Source of the DNA: JAAYYY01 sp964602995
Lineage (GTDB): Bacteria > Chloroflexota > Anaerolineae > Promineifilales > Promineifilaceae
Length of the DNA: 19,407 nt
NCBI GenBank assembly: GCA_964602995.1
Contig: CAZRTM010000077.1
Location: 1-19,407, forward strand
Direction: 5' to 3'
Under the pieces are notes generated by a model. It was not told where the DNA came from. It saw only the letters and a list, made by a program, of their open reading frames with translations, and made no database searches. Position 1 is the first letter of the stretch. Each line of letters starts with the position of its first letter. Positions 1 through 5,523 of the stretch are shown one piece after another. The position numbers were made by a program, and so were the translations under genes.

Positions 1-47
1 TTTTATTCTATCACCCTTTACTTTTTCAACAGACTCATGGAAACCTC

Positions 48-92
48 GGCTACAACGGCATGCGGTTTTGTAGCCGCGGATTCCATTCCGCG
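48..92. repeat. Pair of adjacent inverted repeats (REP-like)
   Basis: Two hairpins follow one another. GGCTACAA (48-55) pairs with TTGTAGCC (68-75), and CGCGGA (75-80) pairs with TCCGCG (87-92). No T-run follows on either strand, so a terminator role is not supported. The arrangement looks like a dispersed palindromic intergenic repeat; copy number in the genome cannot be judged from here. Confidence 0.45.
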
Positions 93-186
93 CTCTGAGC
101 GGGGGGTCGTGAGAGTGACCGTCCTCCTCACAGCAGCCACAACTCACACCCACCCCTAACATGTTTTCAACATGTTTCCTCCGTTA

Positions 187-209
187 GCTGCAGAATTGAA
201 TTCTGCAGC
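187..209. repeat. Perfect 23-bp palindrome
   Basis: GCTGCAGAATT (187-197) and AATTCTGCAGC (199-209) are perfect 11-bp arms around a single base. It lies downstream of the P450 gene's stop codon and could be a transcript-end hairpin or a dispersed palindrome. No U-tract follows on the minus strand, so a classical intrinsic terminator is unlikely. Confidence 0.5.
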
Positions 210-219
210 ACGAGACGAA

Positions 220-255
220 CCAATCTCCAATCTCCAATCCCCAATCCTCCAATCC
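220..255. repeat. Heptamer tandem array CCAATCT/CCAATCC (array 1)
   Basis: About five units of CCAATCT or CCAATCC (one unit is 8 bp) run directly up to the P450 stop codon at 256-258. On the minus strand they read GGATTGG/GGAGATT starting with the first base after TAG. The same family recurs at 2834-2890, 4226-4291 and 18487-18547. Confidence 0.8.
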
Positions 256-1443
256 CTACCCCCCAACCACCACCGGCAAACGCCGCAAGCCGCGTAGGAA
301 CGTATTGCGCCGCCGTTCTGGCTCGCCGGCCAGCTCGATGCGGGGGAAGGCGTTCAGGAGGTGTTGGAAGGCGATTTGTCCTTCGGCGCGGGCGAGAGGG
401 GCGCCCAGGCAGAAGTGGATGCCGAAGCCGAACGCCAGATGACGGTTGGGCGTGCGGCGGACGTCGAAGCAGTCGGGGTCTGGGAAGTGGGAGGGGTCGT
501 GGTTGGCAGCGCCAAGCACGGCTGACACCTGTTGCCCGGGTTCAATGCGCTTGCCCGCAATCTCGATTGGCTCCAGCGCGAAGCGGTTCGTAGCTCGCTG
601 CACAGGGCTGTCGTAGCGCAGCATTTCCTCCACGCCGTTGGGGATGAGACCGGGGTCCTGGCGCAAGAGGGCCATCTGGTCCGGGTGTTGCAACAGCGCC
701 AGCAGGCCGTTGCCCAGCAGGTTCACCGTGGTCTCGTGACCCGCAATCAGCAGCAGAACGCAGGTGCCCAGCAGCTCCGTTTCGTTCAGCCGCTGCTCGC
801 CGTCATGCGCCTGCAACAGGTCGCTAATCAGGTCGTTGCGCGGCTGCTTGCGCCGCTCCTCAATCAACTGGCTCAGATAGATGCCCAGCTCCATACCGGC
901 GCGGTTAGACTCCTCAAAAGCCTCATCACTGGACGCGGCGCCGTCGCTGCCGGCAATAATCTTTTTGGACCAGCCCTGGAACTGCTCGCGGTCCGCGGTA
1001 GGCACGCCGAGCAGCTCGGCGATGACGATGACGGGCAGGGGCAGGGCGAAAGAGCTGACGAAATCCACTTCCTTCTGCTCCCGCATCTGCGCAATCAGGC
1101 CGTCCGCAATCTCCTCGATGTGCGATTTCATGGCCGCCACCGTTTTGGGCGTGAAGGCCAGGTTGACCAGGCTGCGCAGCCGCGTGTGGTCCGGCGGATC
1201 GCGGAAGAGCATCGAGCGGGTCAGCGGCGTCAACTGCTCCGCGGGCACCACGCGGCTCATATCCTTGCTGAGCCGGCTGTCCTTGAGCGCAGCAAAGACG
1301 TCATCGTAGCGGACCACCAGCCACATGCCGTGCTGACCACCGGTGATGGGCAGCCAACGTACAGGATCGTTCTCCTGCAACCAGCGATAAGTTGGATAAG
1401 GGTTGGCTAAAAATTCCGGGGTACTGAAATCTATCGCGTCCAA
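256..1443 (-). CDS. Cytochrome P450 (bacterial soluble class)
   Basis: A haem-thiolate monooxygenase of 395 residues, the usual size for soluble bacterial P450s that take electrons from a separate ferredoxin and reductase. Visible motifs are the I-helix AGHETT at residues 234-239 (oxygen activation), the K-helix ExxR as EMLR at 273-276, and the haem loop FGFGIHFCLG with the axial cysteine at 345. DPPDHTRLR at 82-90 is the conserved C-helix region. There is no signal peptide or membrane anchor. The start is TTG at 1443, chosen because AGGGAGGT (minus strand, 1460-1453) sits 9 nt upstream. A TGCTATAAT extended -10 lies further upstream. No ferredoxin, reductase or biosynthetic cluster is adjacent, so the substrate cannot be inferred. 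The gene is convergent with nothing in the window and ends directly against a heptamer array. Confidence 0.95.
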   Translation of the reverse strand: MDAIDFSTPEFLANPYPTYRWLQENDPVRWLPITGGQHGMWLVVRYDDVFAALKDSRLSKDMSRVVPAEQLTPLTRSMLFRDPPDHTRLRSLVNLAFTPKTVAAMKSHIEEIADGLIAQMREQKEVDFVSSFALPLPVIVIAELLGVPTADREQFQGWSKKIIAGSDGAASSDEAFEESNRAGMELGIYLSQLIEERRKQPRNDLISDLLQAHDGEQRLNETELLGTCVLLLIAGHETTVNLLGNGLLALLQHPDQMALLRQDPGLIPNGVEEMLRYDSPVQRATNRFALEPIEIAGKRIEPGQQVSAVLGAANHDPSHFPDPDCFDVRRTPNRHLAFGFGIHFCLGAPLARAEGQIAFQHLLNAFPRIELAGEPERRRNTFLRGLRRLPVVVGG

Positions 1444-1523
1444 TGTCTGGTTACCTCCCTTGACTATAATTTTCAGTTCAATGGTCTGCTATCCCCTGCC
1501 CTATGCTATGGCACGCAGGCCGA

Positions 1524-1532
1524 ATTATAGCA
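1524..1532 (-). promoter_or_regulatory. Extended -10 promoter for the P450 gene
   Basis: The minus strand reads TGCTATAAT, a perfect extended -10 (TGnTATAAT). No convincing -35 is present at 15-18 bp, as expected for extended -10 promoters. It would start transcription near 1517, giving a leader of about 74 nt before the TTG start at 1443. It lies in the short gap after the upstream gene's stop codon at 1545. Confidence 0.5.
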
Positions 1533-1544
1533 CGACTTTTCTGT

Positions 1545-2675
1545 TCAGATGTGGGCAATACCCGCGCAAACCAGACAGCGCCCGCTATAGTCGCGGTAGT
1601 TGCGCCCGCAATCGGCGCAGGGGCGGGGCGGGTTGGCTCGTTTTTTCTTCACCGCCAACTCCCAGTGGCGCGGGTTAAGCGAGTGGCGGCCTGGCGCCTG
1701 TGCCCTTTGCGTTGGCGCTGGTGGTGCATTGCCGGCCGGGGCCAGGGCAAGTGGCTGGGGCGCTGGCGGCGCCTGGCCCGCCGTCACTCGCGAGCGGATG
1801 AAGCCGGCTTCGTTGTGGATGAGCAGGCGTTCCACGGTGGGCAGGCGGTCCAGGTAATCGAGCCAGGCCTGCACCAGATCCGGCGACGTGCTGTTCAGCC
1901 AGCGCTCGGCGTTGTCAAAAGGCGGACTGAGTGCATGTAATGCATGTATGATGTTGTTTTTTTCTTTTTCATTTTTTTGTTTATGAACAACAACATACAT
2001 ACCATGATCATGTATAGAGTCATGATCATGTATAGAATGGCCTCTCGACGAGCGCTTTTTCCGCCCCTCAGCGGCAGTAGAGCGCTTTTTCCGCTCCTCA
2101 AGTGGAGGAAATGGGCGATTTATCAGCTCTTTCTGGCGGCAAGGGCGCTTTTTTCGCCCTTTATGCCCTGCCAGGAAGCGATTAGTGCGCTCTTGGGAAA
2201 GGCGATAATTACGCTCTTGGGAAGGGCCATCATTCCGCTCTTCTGAAGGGCGATAATTGCGTTCTTCTTGTTCCTGGTCGGAAGCTGAGAGGCGCATTTC
2301 TCGCTCTTCCTCTGTTGCTGAAGAGCCGTTATTGCGCTCCTCGGCGGGTGTTGGGGGGCGTTCTTTGCGCTCTTCGCCGGCCATAGGGCGATTCTCTCGC
2401 TCTTGCCCCTCGCCACAGATGCCCAGCACCTGCCTCACATCCACATTGTGGGCCAGCGCCCAGCGCCGGTGATGCAGCCGTTCGATCAGCCCCATGTCCA
2501 CCAACATCTTCAGCGCCCGGCTCACAGTATCCTTGCGCCAGCCGGTGCGCGCTATCAACGTCTTGCGCCCGGTCGCTCCATCGCGCCACAGCGCCAGCAA
2601 CACCGAGAGCGGCGCGCCCTTCAAGTGCGACAGCAAGTCGTGGTCATGGGGGATTTGCTCTGCAGTTGTCGTCAA
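1545..2675 (-). CDS. Winged-HTH protein with charged tandem repeats and C-terminal zinc ribbon
   Basis: A 376-residue protein of unknown function. Residues about 18-78 form a winged helix-turn-helix (GRKTLIARTGWRKDTVSRAL followed by a wing), resembling replication-initiator or MarR-type DNA-binding folds. Residues about 92-206 are a low-complexity array of roughly twelve units based on EERNxRP/EERKKRS. A Lys/Asn/His-rich linker follows, then a region with LNSTSPDLVQAWLDYL, a Pro/Ala-rich spacer, and a four-cysteine zinc ribbon (Cys353, 356, 367, 370). TTG at 2675 is chosen as the start because AGGAGG lies 6 nt upstream. A GTG at 2714 opens the frame further, but it lies inside a terminator-like stem. 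The gene has its own promoter and a structured leader. The architecture suggests DNA or RNA binding; any partner or target is unknown. Confidence 0.75.
   Translation of the reverse strand: MTTTAEQIPHDHDLLSHLKGAPLSVLLALWRDGATGRKTLIARTGWRKDTVSRALKMLVDMGLIERLHHRRWALAHNVDVRQVLGICGEGQERENRPMAGEERKERPPTPAEERNNGSSATEEEREMRLSASDQEQEERNYRPSEERNDGPSQERNYRLSQERTNRFLAGHKGRKKRPCRQKELINRPFPPLEERKKRSTAAEGRKKRSSRGHSIHDHDSIHDHGMYVVVHKQKNEKEKNNIIHALHALSPPFDNAERWLNSTSPDLVQAWLDYLDRLPTVERLLIHNEAGFIRSRVTAGQAPPAPQPLALAPAGNAPPAPTQRAQAPGRHSLNPRHWELAVKKKRANPPRPCADCGRNYRDYSGRCLVCAGIAHI
2003..2036. repeat. Two direct copies of palindrome CATGATCATG
   Basis: CATGATCATGTATAGA occurs at 2003-2018 and again at 2021-2036; each begins with the perfect 10-bp palindrome CATGATCATG. 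It lies inside the HTH/zinc-ribbon gene, where it encodes the repeated peptide SIHDHDSIHDH. It could be a protein-binding site or simply a coding duplication. Confidence 0.6.
2050..2404. repeat. Twelve-unit degenerate 23-42 bp repeat with internal dyads
   Basis: On the plus strand, about twelve units begin with GGGCG or GAGCG, then 5-7 mostly A/T bases, then CGCTC or CGCCC, and then a variable spacer. Examples are GAGCGCTTTTTCCGCTC (about 2080-2096) and GGGCGATAATTGCGTTC (about 2248-2264). The ends of each core are complementary, so each unit is a small dyad. The array lies wholly inside the reading frame of the HTH/zinc-ribbon protein and encodes its EERNxRP repeats. Confidence 0.75.
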
Positions 2676-2693
2676 AGTTCGCCTCCTGAAAAC

Positions 2694-2746
2694 AAAAAAG
2701 GCCGGGAAAACCACGACGATCGCGCCACCATCGTGGTTTCCCGGCC
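2694..2746 (-). terminator. Intrinsic terminator hairpin in the leader of the HTH/zinc-ribbon gene
   Basis: On the minus strand, GGCCGGGAAACCACGA (2746-2731) pairs with TCGTGGTTTTCCCGGCC (2716-2700); one extra base is bulged and the loop is 14 nt. Six U follow (2699-2694). Only 6 nt separate the U-tract from AGGAGG, and the start codon is at 2675. The plus strand lacks a T-run after the stem. Because a matching promoter lies upstream at 2801-2830, this is better read as an attenuator than as the end of another gene. The stretch 2766-2800 between them holds the rest of the leader. Confidence 0.8.
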
Positions 2747-2747
2747 A

Positions 2748-2791
2748 GCGCCTGCAACACGGCGCAAGGAACGGTCAATATACAGTTGCAG
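2748..2791 (-). promoter_or_regulatory. Alternative leader stems upstream of the attenuator
   Basis: In the minus-strand RNA, CUGCAAC (2791-2785) can pair with GUUGCAG (2758-2752). Alternatively GCGCC (2765-2761) can pair with GGCGC (2752-2748). The two stems overlap at base 2752 and cannot both form fully. They precede the terminator hairpin by a single base, as would be expected of an alternative-structure leader. The ligand or trigger is unknown. Confidence 0.35.
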
Positions 2792-2800
2792 ATGGGCGGT

Positions 2801-2830
2801 AGTTTAGCACATTTGTTCTGGAGATGTCAA
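2801..2830 (-). promoter_or_regulatory. Sigma70-type promoter for the HTH/zinc-ribbon gene
   Basis: The minus strand has a perfect -35 TTGACA (2830-2825), an 18-bp spacer and -10 TAAACT (2806-2801). Transcription would start near 2794 and give a leader of about 120 nt that must pass the hairpin at 2746-2694. The -35 lies 3 bp from the heptamer array at 2834. Confidence 0.6.
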
Positions 2831-2833
2831 ATT

Positions 2834-2890
2834 GGAGATTGGAGACTGGAGATTAGAGACTGGAGATTGGTTGACTGGAGATTGGAGATT
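2834..2890. repeat. Heptamer tandem array GGAGATT/GGAGACT (array 2)
   Basis: Eight units of GGAGATT, GGAGACT or AGAGACT run in the plus direction, with one 8-bp unit at 2869-2876. This array reads in the opposite direction to arrays 1, 3 and 4 and lies left of the IS630 element. It has no stop codon in any of the six frames; plus-strand translation gives GDWRLEI/T repeats that should not be annotated as a gene. Confidence 0.85.
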
Positions 2891-2892
2891 GA

Positions 2893-2925
2893 TCTTGCCG
2901 CAGATTTACGCAGATTTACGCAGAT
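2893..2925. repeat. Decamer repeat CGCAGATTTA (left copy of a composite repeat)
   Basis: After GATCTTGC come CGCAGATTTA twice and CGCAGATGG. With the preceding heptamers this forms a composite that recurs in inverted orientation right of the IS element (4187-4291), where decamers ATCCGCGTCC precede ATCTGCGGCAAAAGC. The stretch 2926-2941 shows nothing recognisable. Confidence 0.6.
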
Positions 2926-2941
2926 GGTTGTTGTTGGTTCG

Positions 2942-2980
2942 TAGTGGGCGCTTCAGCGCCTTTCCAGAACGAAGGGCACT
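2942..2980. repeat. REP-like palindrome interrupted by the IS element
   Basis: TAGTGGGCGCTTCAGCGCC (2942-2960) contains the hairpin GGCGCT/AGCGCC. It continues to GAAGGGCACT (2971-2980), where the insertion element begins. The other end, AGTGCCTACTA (4166-4176), appears right of the element. Joined together, the second hairpin GGGCACT/AGTGCC is restored, and the outer ends TAGT/ACTA match. Confidence 0.6.
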
Positions 2981-2981
2981 A

Positions 2982-3010
2982 TTGAAACTTAACAAAAGAA
3001 TACGGATAAA
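2982..3010 (+). promoter_or_regulatory. Transposase promoter overlapping the left inverted repeat
   Basis: -35 TTGAAA (2982-2987), a 17-bp spacer and -10 GATAAA (3005-3010). The -35 is formed by the outermost bases of the element's inverted repeat, so transposase binding to its own end could repress it. AGGAG (3036-3040) lies 9 nt before the ATG at 3050. Confidence 0.45.
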
Positions 3011-3049
3011 ATAGAGGCATCTTAAAAAGAAAAGCAGGAGAGTAGAAAG

Positions 3050-3355
3050 ATGCCAAAGCGGATACGGGTCACCCTAAGTGAAGACCAGCGACGAGAGCTG
3101 GAACAGGCACGGGACCGCCATAAGAAAGGCTATGTCCGGGTACGAGCCGCGGCGATTTTGAAAGTAGCGGACGGAGCCGTGGTCAGTCACGTGGCTGAGC
3201 ATGGCTTGCTCAAGCGACATGAGCCAGAGACGGTAAGTGGGTGGATAAAACGCTACCTGGCCGAAGGGCTGGAAGGACTGGAAGTACGACCGGGGGCGGG
3301 CCGCCAGCCCTCTTTTTCCCCCTCTGGAGAAAGAGGTGGCAGCCGAGACCGTTGA
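3050..3355 (+). CDS. IS630 transposase, N-terminal HTH part (orfA)
   Basis: A 101-residue helix-turn-helix segment that in IS630 transposases binds the terminal inverted repeats. Residues about 5-80 (TLSEDQRRELEQARDR to VSGWIKRYLAEGLEGLEV) match the family's N-terminal bipartite HTH, and RPGAGRQPSF is the usual linker to the catalytic domain. The final residues SPSGERGGSRDR are not family-like, because the true continuation is in another frame. Its start is supported by AGGAG at 9 nt. It overlaps orfB by 20 bp in the +1 frame, near a T5C5 run at about 3312-3321. Confidence 0.85.
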   Translation: MPKRIRVTLSEDQRRELEQARDRHKKGYVRVRAAAILKVADGAVVSHVAEHGLLKRHEPETVSGWIKRYLAEGLEGLEVRPGAGRQPSFSPSGERGGSRDR

Positions 3356-4157
3356 GTTTCTCCTCCACCAGTCGCCGCGCCCCTATGGGATAGCGTGCAC
3401 CCGCTGGCGGCTACAAGATGTAGGACGCGTGCTGCACTGGCTGGAAGGAAAGCGCGACGCGGGCATCAGCAAGGTGCTGAAACGACTGGGCTTCCGTCGC
3501 AAGAAGGCGCTGCACTTTATCCAGAGTCCGGATCCAGAGTATCGTGCCAAATGGCAGCGGATCCTGGCAGCCTATGCCGACGCGGTGGCCCATCCGGACA
3601 AAGTGGTGTTGCTGTTTGAAGATGAGCTGACCTACTTGCGTCGTGCTACGATTCAGCCAACCTGGCAAGTGCGTGGTCAAGCACGGCGCCACCACCACCA
3701 GACGGGGAACAACACGCAAGCACGCATCGGTGCCGTCCTCAATGCCCTGACCGGACAAGTGCTGTTCCTGCAACGCTCCAAAGTGGGCAAAAAGGAGTTA
3801 GCCTTGCTCTACGCTCTGCTGCGCCAGGCCTATCCCCAGGCCGAGCGCATCTACCTGGTGCAAGATAACTGGCCGGTGCACTACTCGCCCACCGTCCTGG
3901 ACGCCGCGCAGCAACACGACCTCACCTTGCTCTTCTTGCCCACCTATGCCTCCTGGCTCAATCCTATCGAGAAGTTGTGGCGCTGGCTGCGTCAAGATGT
4001 GCTCCACAACCACGACTTGAGTCACGATTTCAAGCGCTTACGCCAACAGGTTGTCGACTTCCTGACTCAGTTTGCCAATGGCTCACGTCACTTGCTCTAC
4101 TATGTCGGCCTTCTCTCGAAAGACGAACTCGATTCTTTTTCCGTATTCATTTGTTAA
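3336..4157 (+). CDS. IS630 transposase, catalytic DDE part (orfB)
   Basis: A 273-residue RNase H-like DDE domain. The catalytic acids are Asp96 in LLFEDELTY, Asp177 in LVQDNWPVH and Glu212 in ASWLNPIEKLWRW; the last two are separated by 34 residues, the DD34E signature of IS630. The nominal start is GTG at 3336, but family-like sequence (PPLEKEVAAETVEF) extends upstream in this frame to about 3318. The natural product is therefore probably a fusion with orfA of roughly 360 residues, made by +1 (or -2) frameshifting on the CTTTTTCCCCC tract. A disabling indel or an assembly error in that homopolymer is the alternative. The last codons lie in the right inverted repeat. Confidence 0.9.
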   Translation: MAAETVEFLLHQSPRPYGIACTRWRLQDVGRVLHWLEGKRDAGISKVLKRLGFRRKKALHFIQSPDPEYRAKWQRILAAYADAVAHPDKVVLLFEDELTYLRRATIQPTWQVRGQARRHHHQTGNNTQARIGAVLNALTGQVLFLQRSKVGKKELALLYALLRQAYPQAERIYLVQDNWPVHYSPTVLDAAQQHDLTLLFLPTYASWLNPIEKLWRWLRQDVLHNHDLSHDFKRLRQQVVDFLTQFANGSRHLLYYVGLLSKDELDSFSVFIC

Positions 4158-4165
4158 GTTTCAAA

Positions 4166-4176
4166 AGTGCCTACTA
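4166..4176. repeat. Right remnant of the REP-like palindrome
   Basis: AGTGCCTACTA is the counterpart of the left part at 2942-2980, separated from it by the IS630 element. The sequence GTGCC complements GGCAC at 2975-2979. Confidence 0.5.
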
Positions 4177-4186
4177 TAGACCCCAA

Positions 4187-4291
4187 AAAAATCCGCGTCC
4201 ATCCGCGTCCATCTGCGGCAAAAGCTTAATCTCCAATCTCCAATCAACCAATCTCCAGTCTCCAATCTCCAGTCTCCAGTCTCCAATCTCC
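4187..4291. repeat. Composite repeat: ATCCGCGTCC decamers plus heptamer array 3
   Basis: ATCCGCGTCC occurs twice, then ATCTGCGGCAAAAGC, then about nine heptamers CCAATCT/CCAGTCT from 4226 to 4291. The array ends at the base next to the MFS gene's stop codon (4292-4294). The whole block is an inverted counterpart of 2834-2925, so the IS630 element is bracketed by inverted composites. Confidence 0.75.
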
Positions 4292-5506
4292 CTACACCAC
4301 CACGCGTCGCGTGCGGATTTGTTGCGCCAGCATGAGGGCGGGGAGGAGGGCCAGCAGCGAGAGGGCGCCGCCGACCCAGAAGGGCAGGGACGGAGCCACG
4401 GCGAAGATGGCGCCGGAGACGGCGGTACTGATAATTGTGGCCAGGCTGATTGAGGATTGGTACACGCCCAGGACGCCACCGCGCATGTCGTCCGGGGCGG
4501 CCTGGGTGGCCAGCGATTGCAGGGGTGGCATCAAGAGGCCCATGCCCAGCGCGAAGAGCATCGCGGCGACGCCGCCCAGCAGCGGAAGGGCGAACATGGC
4601 CAGGATAAAGAGGCCCAGCGAGCGGATGATGGCCCCGGCGAAAACCAGCCACAGGTCGCCAAAGCGCAGCAATAGCCGCTTCAGCAGAACCGTTTGCGTG
4701 AACAACTGGCTGGCCCCGATGACGGTGTACAGAATGCCCACGCCGATGTTCACTGCATTGTCGGGCCGGCCGGCAAACAAGACTGCTTCGCTGTAGAGGG
4801 CAAACGTCCCTTGCAGCAGCCCCAGGCCGAACTGGCCGATGAAGGCGATCAGCAGCACGATGAGCAAGGTACTGTTTTGCATGACCGTGCTCAGGGCCAG
4901 GCTGCGGCGCTGGGTGCTGGTGGCGGCGCGCTGGCCGTCCGTCACCGTTTCGTCCAGCACGCGCCAGGTGATGATGGCGGCGACCATCGCTGCTGCCGCC
5001 GCAATCATGAACGGCATGCGCGGCCCCAGTGCTGCCGACAGCACACCGCCCAGCCCGGGACCAAAGATGAAGCCCAGCCCAAAGACGGCGAAGATGTAGC
5101 CCAACGCCGCGGTGCGCTCCTTCTTGGGCGTGATGTCGGTGATATAGGCCTGGGCCACGATGATATTGCCGCCGGTGATGCCGTCGAGGATGCGGGCGAC
5201 GAACAGCCAGAAGACGTTGGGCGAAAGGGCCAGCAAGGCGAAGCTGAACGCCGTGCCCACCTGGCTCAGAATCAGCACCGGCAGTCGCCCATGCCTATCT
5301 GAGAGCCGTCCCATCCAGGGACCAGCCAAAAACTGCGCCGCAAAAAACGCCGTAATCAAGAGCGTAATGACAGAGGTAGACATCTCAAATTCGCGCTGGG
5401 CGAACAGAGGCAGAATGGGCAGAACCATCGCTGCACCGACCATCTGTACGAAGACGATGGTCAAAATGGTCAGCAGGCGACGGTCGATTTGTAGTAATTT
5501 CTTCAC
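4292..5506 (-). CDS. MFS transporter, TetA-like drug:H+ antiporter (DHA1 type)
   Basis: A 404-residue inner-membrane transporter with about twelve hydrophobic helices, the normal length of the family. Motif A (GRLSDRHGR, residues 66-74) sits between helices 2 and 3, motif B (ARILDGITGGN) around 104-114, and the antiporter motif C (FGLGFIFGPGLGG) at 142-154. YITDITPKKERTAALG resembles the equivalent loop of tetracycline and multidrug exporters, so proton-driven export of a small molecule is likely, with the substrate unknown. The start is GTG at 5506; a weak AAAGG lies 8 nt upstream. No TetR- or MarR-type regulator is adjacent. The stop codon abuts heptamer array 3. The upstream 506-bp region contains another heptamer array and the assembly gap, so its promoter is not certain. 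Confidence 0.9.
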   Translation of the reverse strand: MKKLLQIDRRLLTILTIVFVQMVGAAMVLPILPLFAQREFEMSTSVITLLITAFFAAQFLAGPWMGRLSDRHGRLPVLILSQVGTAFSFALLALSPNVFWLFVARILDGITGGNIIVAQAYITDITPKKERTAALGYIFAVFGLGFIFGPGLGGVLSAALGPRMPFMIAAAAAMVAAIITWRVLDETVTDGQRAATSTQRRSLALSTVMQNSTLLIVLLIAFIGQFGLGLLQGTFALYSEAVLFAGRPDNAVNIGVGILYTVIGASQLFTQTVLLKRLLLRFGDLWLVFAGAIIRSLGLFILAMFALPLLGGVAAMLFALGMGLLMPPLQSLATQAAPDDMRGGVLGVYQSSISLATIISTAVSGAIFAVAPSLPFWVGGALSLLALLPALMLAQQIRTRRVVV

Positions 5507-5523
5507 GTTGAGTGCCTTTGTTT

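Larger units (their letters stand above)
2982..4164 (+). mobile_element. IS630-family insertion sequence
   Basis: The element is about 1183 bp, with 24-bp terminal inverted repeats at 2982-3005 and 4141-4164 that differ at one position; the outer tips read TTGAAACTTAACAAA. IS630 elements insert at TA. The left flank is TA (2980-2981) but the right flank is AA (4165-4166), so the duplication is imperfect or the end is off by a base. Because the flanks are halves of a palindrome (GGCACT/AGTGCC), they mimic an extension of the inverted repeats. The transposase C-terminus and stop codon lie inside the right inverted repeat. Confidence 0.85.

Noticed and set aside
532..1410. A 292-codon plus-strand frame opposite the P450 gene
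   Set aside because: It mirrors the P450 coding sequence, is rich in Gln, Arg and Val from reversed codons, and has no family motif.
2050..2404. Spaced repeat array considered as CRISPR
   Set aside because: Units are short, degenerate and variable in spacing, and they lie in frame inside a protein gene; no cas gene is nearby.
2961..3004. Longer IS630 inverted repeat including GGCACT
   Set aside because: The apparent extension is explained by the palindromic target, whose two halves match each other on both flanks.
2832..3014. Small plus-strand frame starting in heptamer array 2
   Set aside because: It consists of translated heptamer and decamer repeats and the IS left end; there is no ribosome site and no plausible function.
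4161..4652. Minus-strand frame containing GDWRLET repeats
   Set aside because: It comes from the heptamer array, which is stop-free in every frame, fused to an out-of-frame part of the MFS gene.
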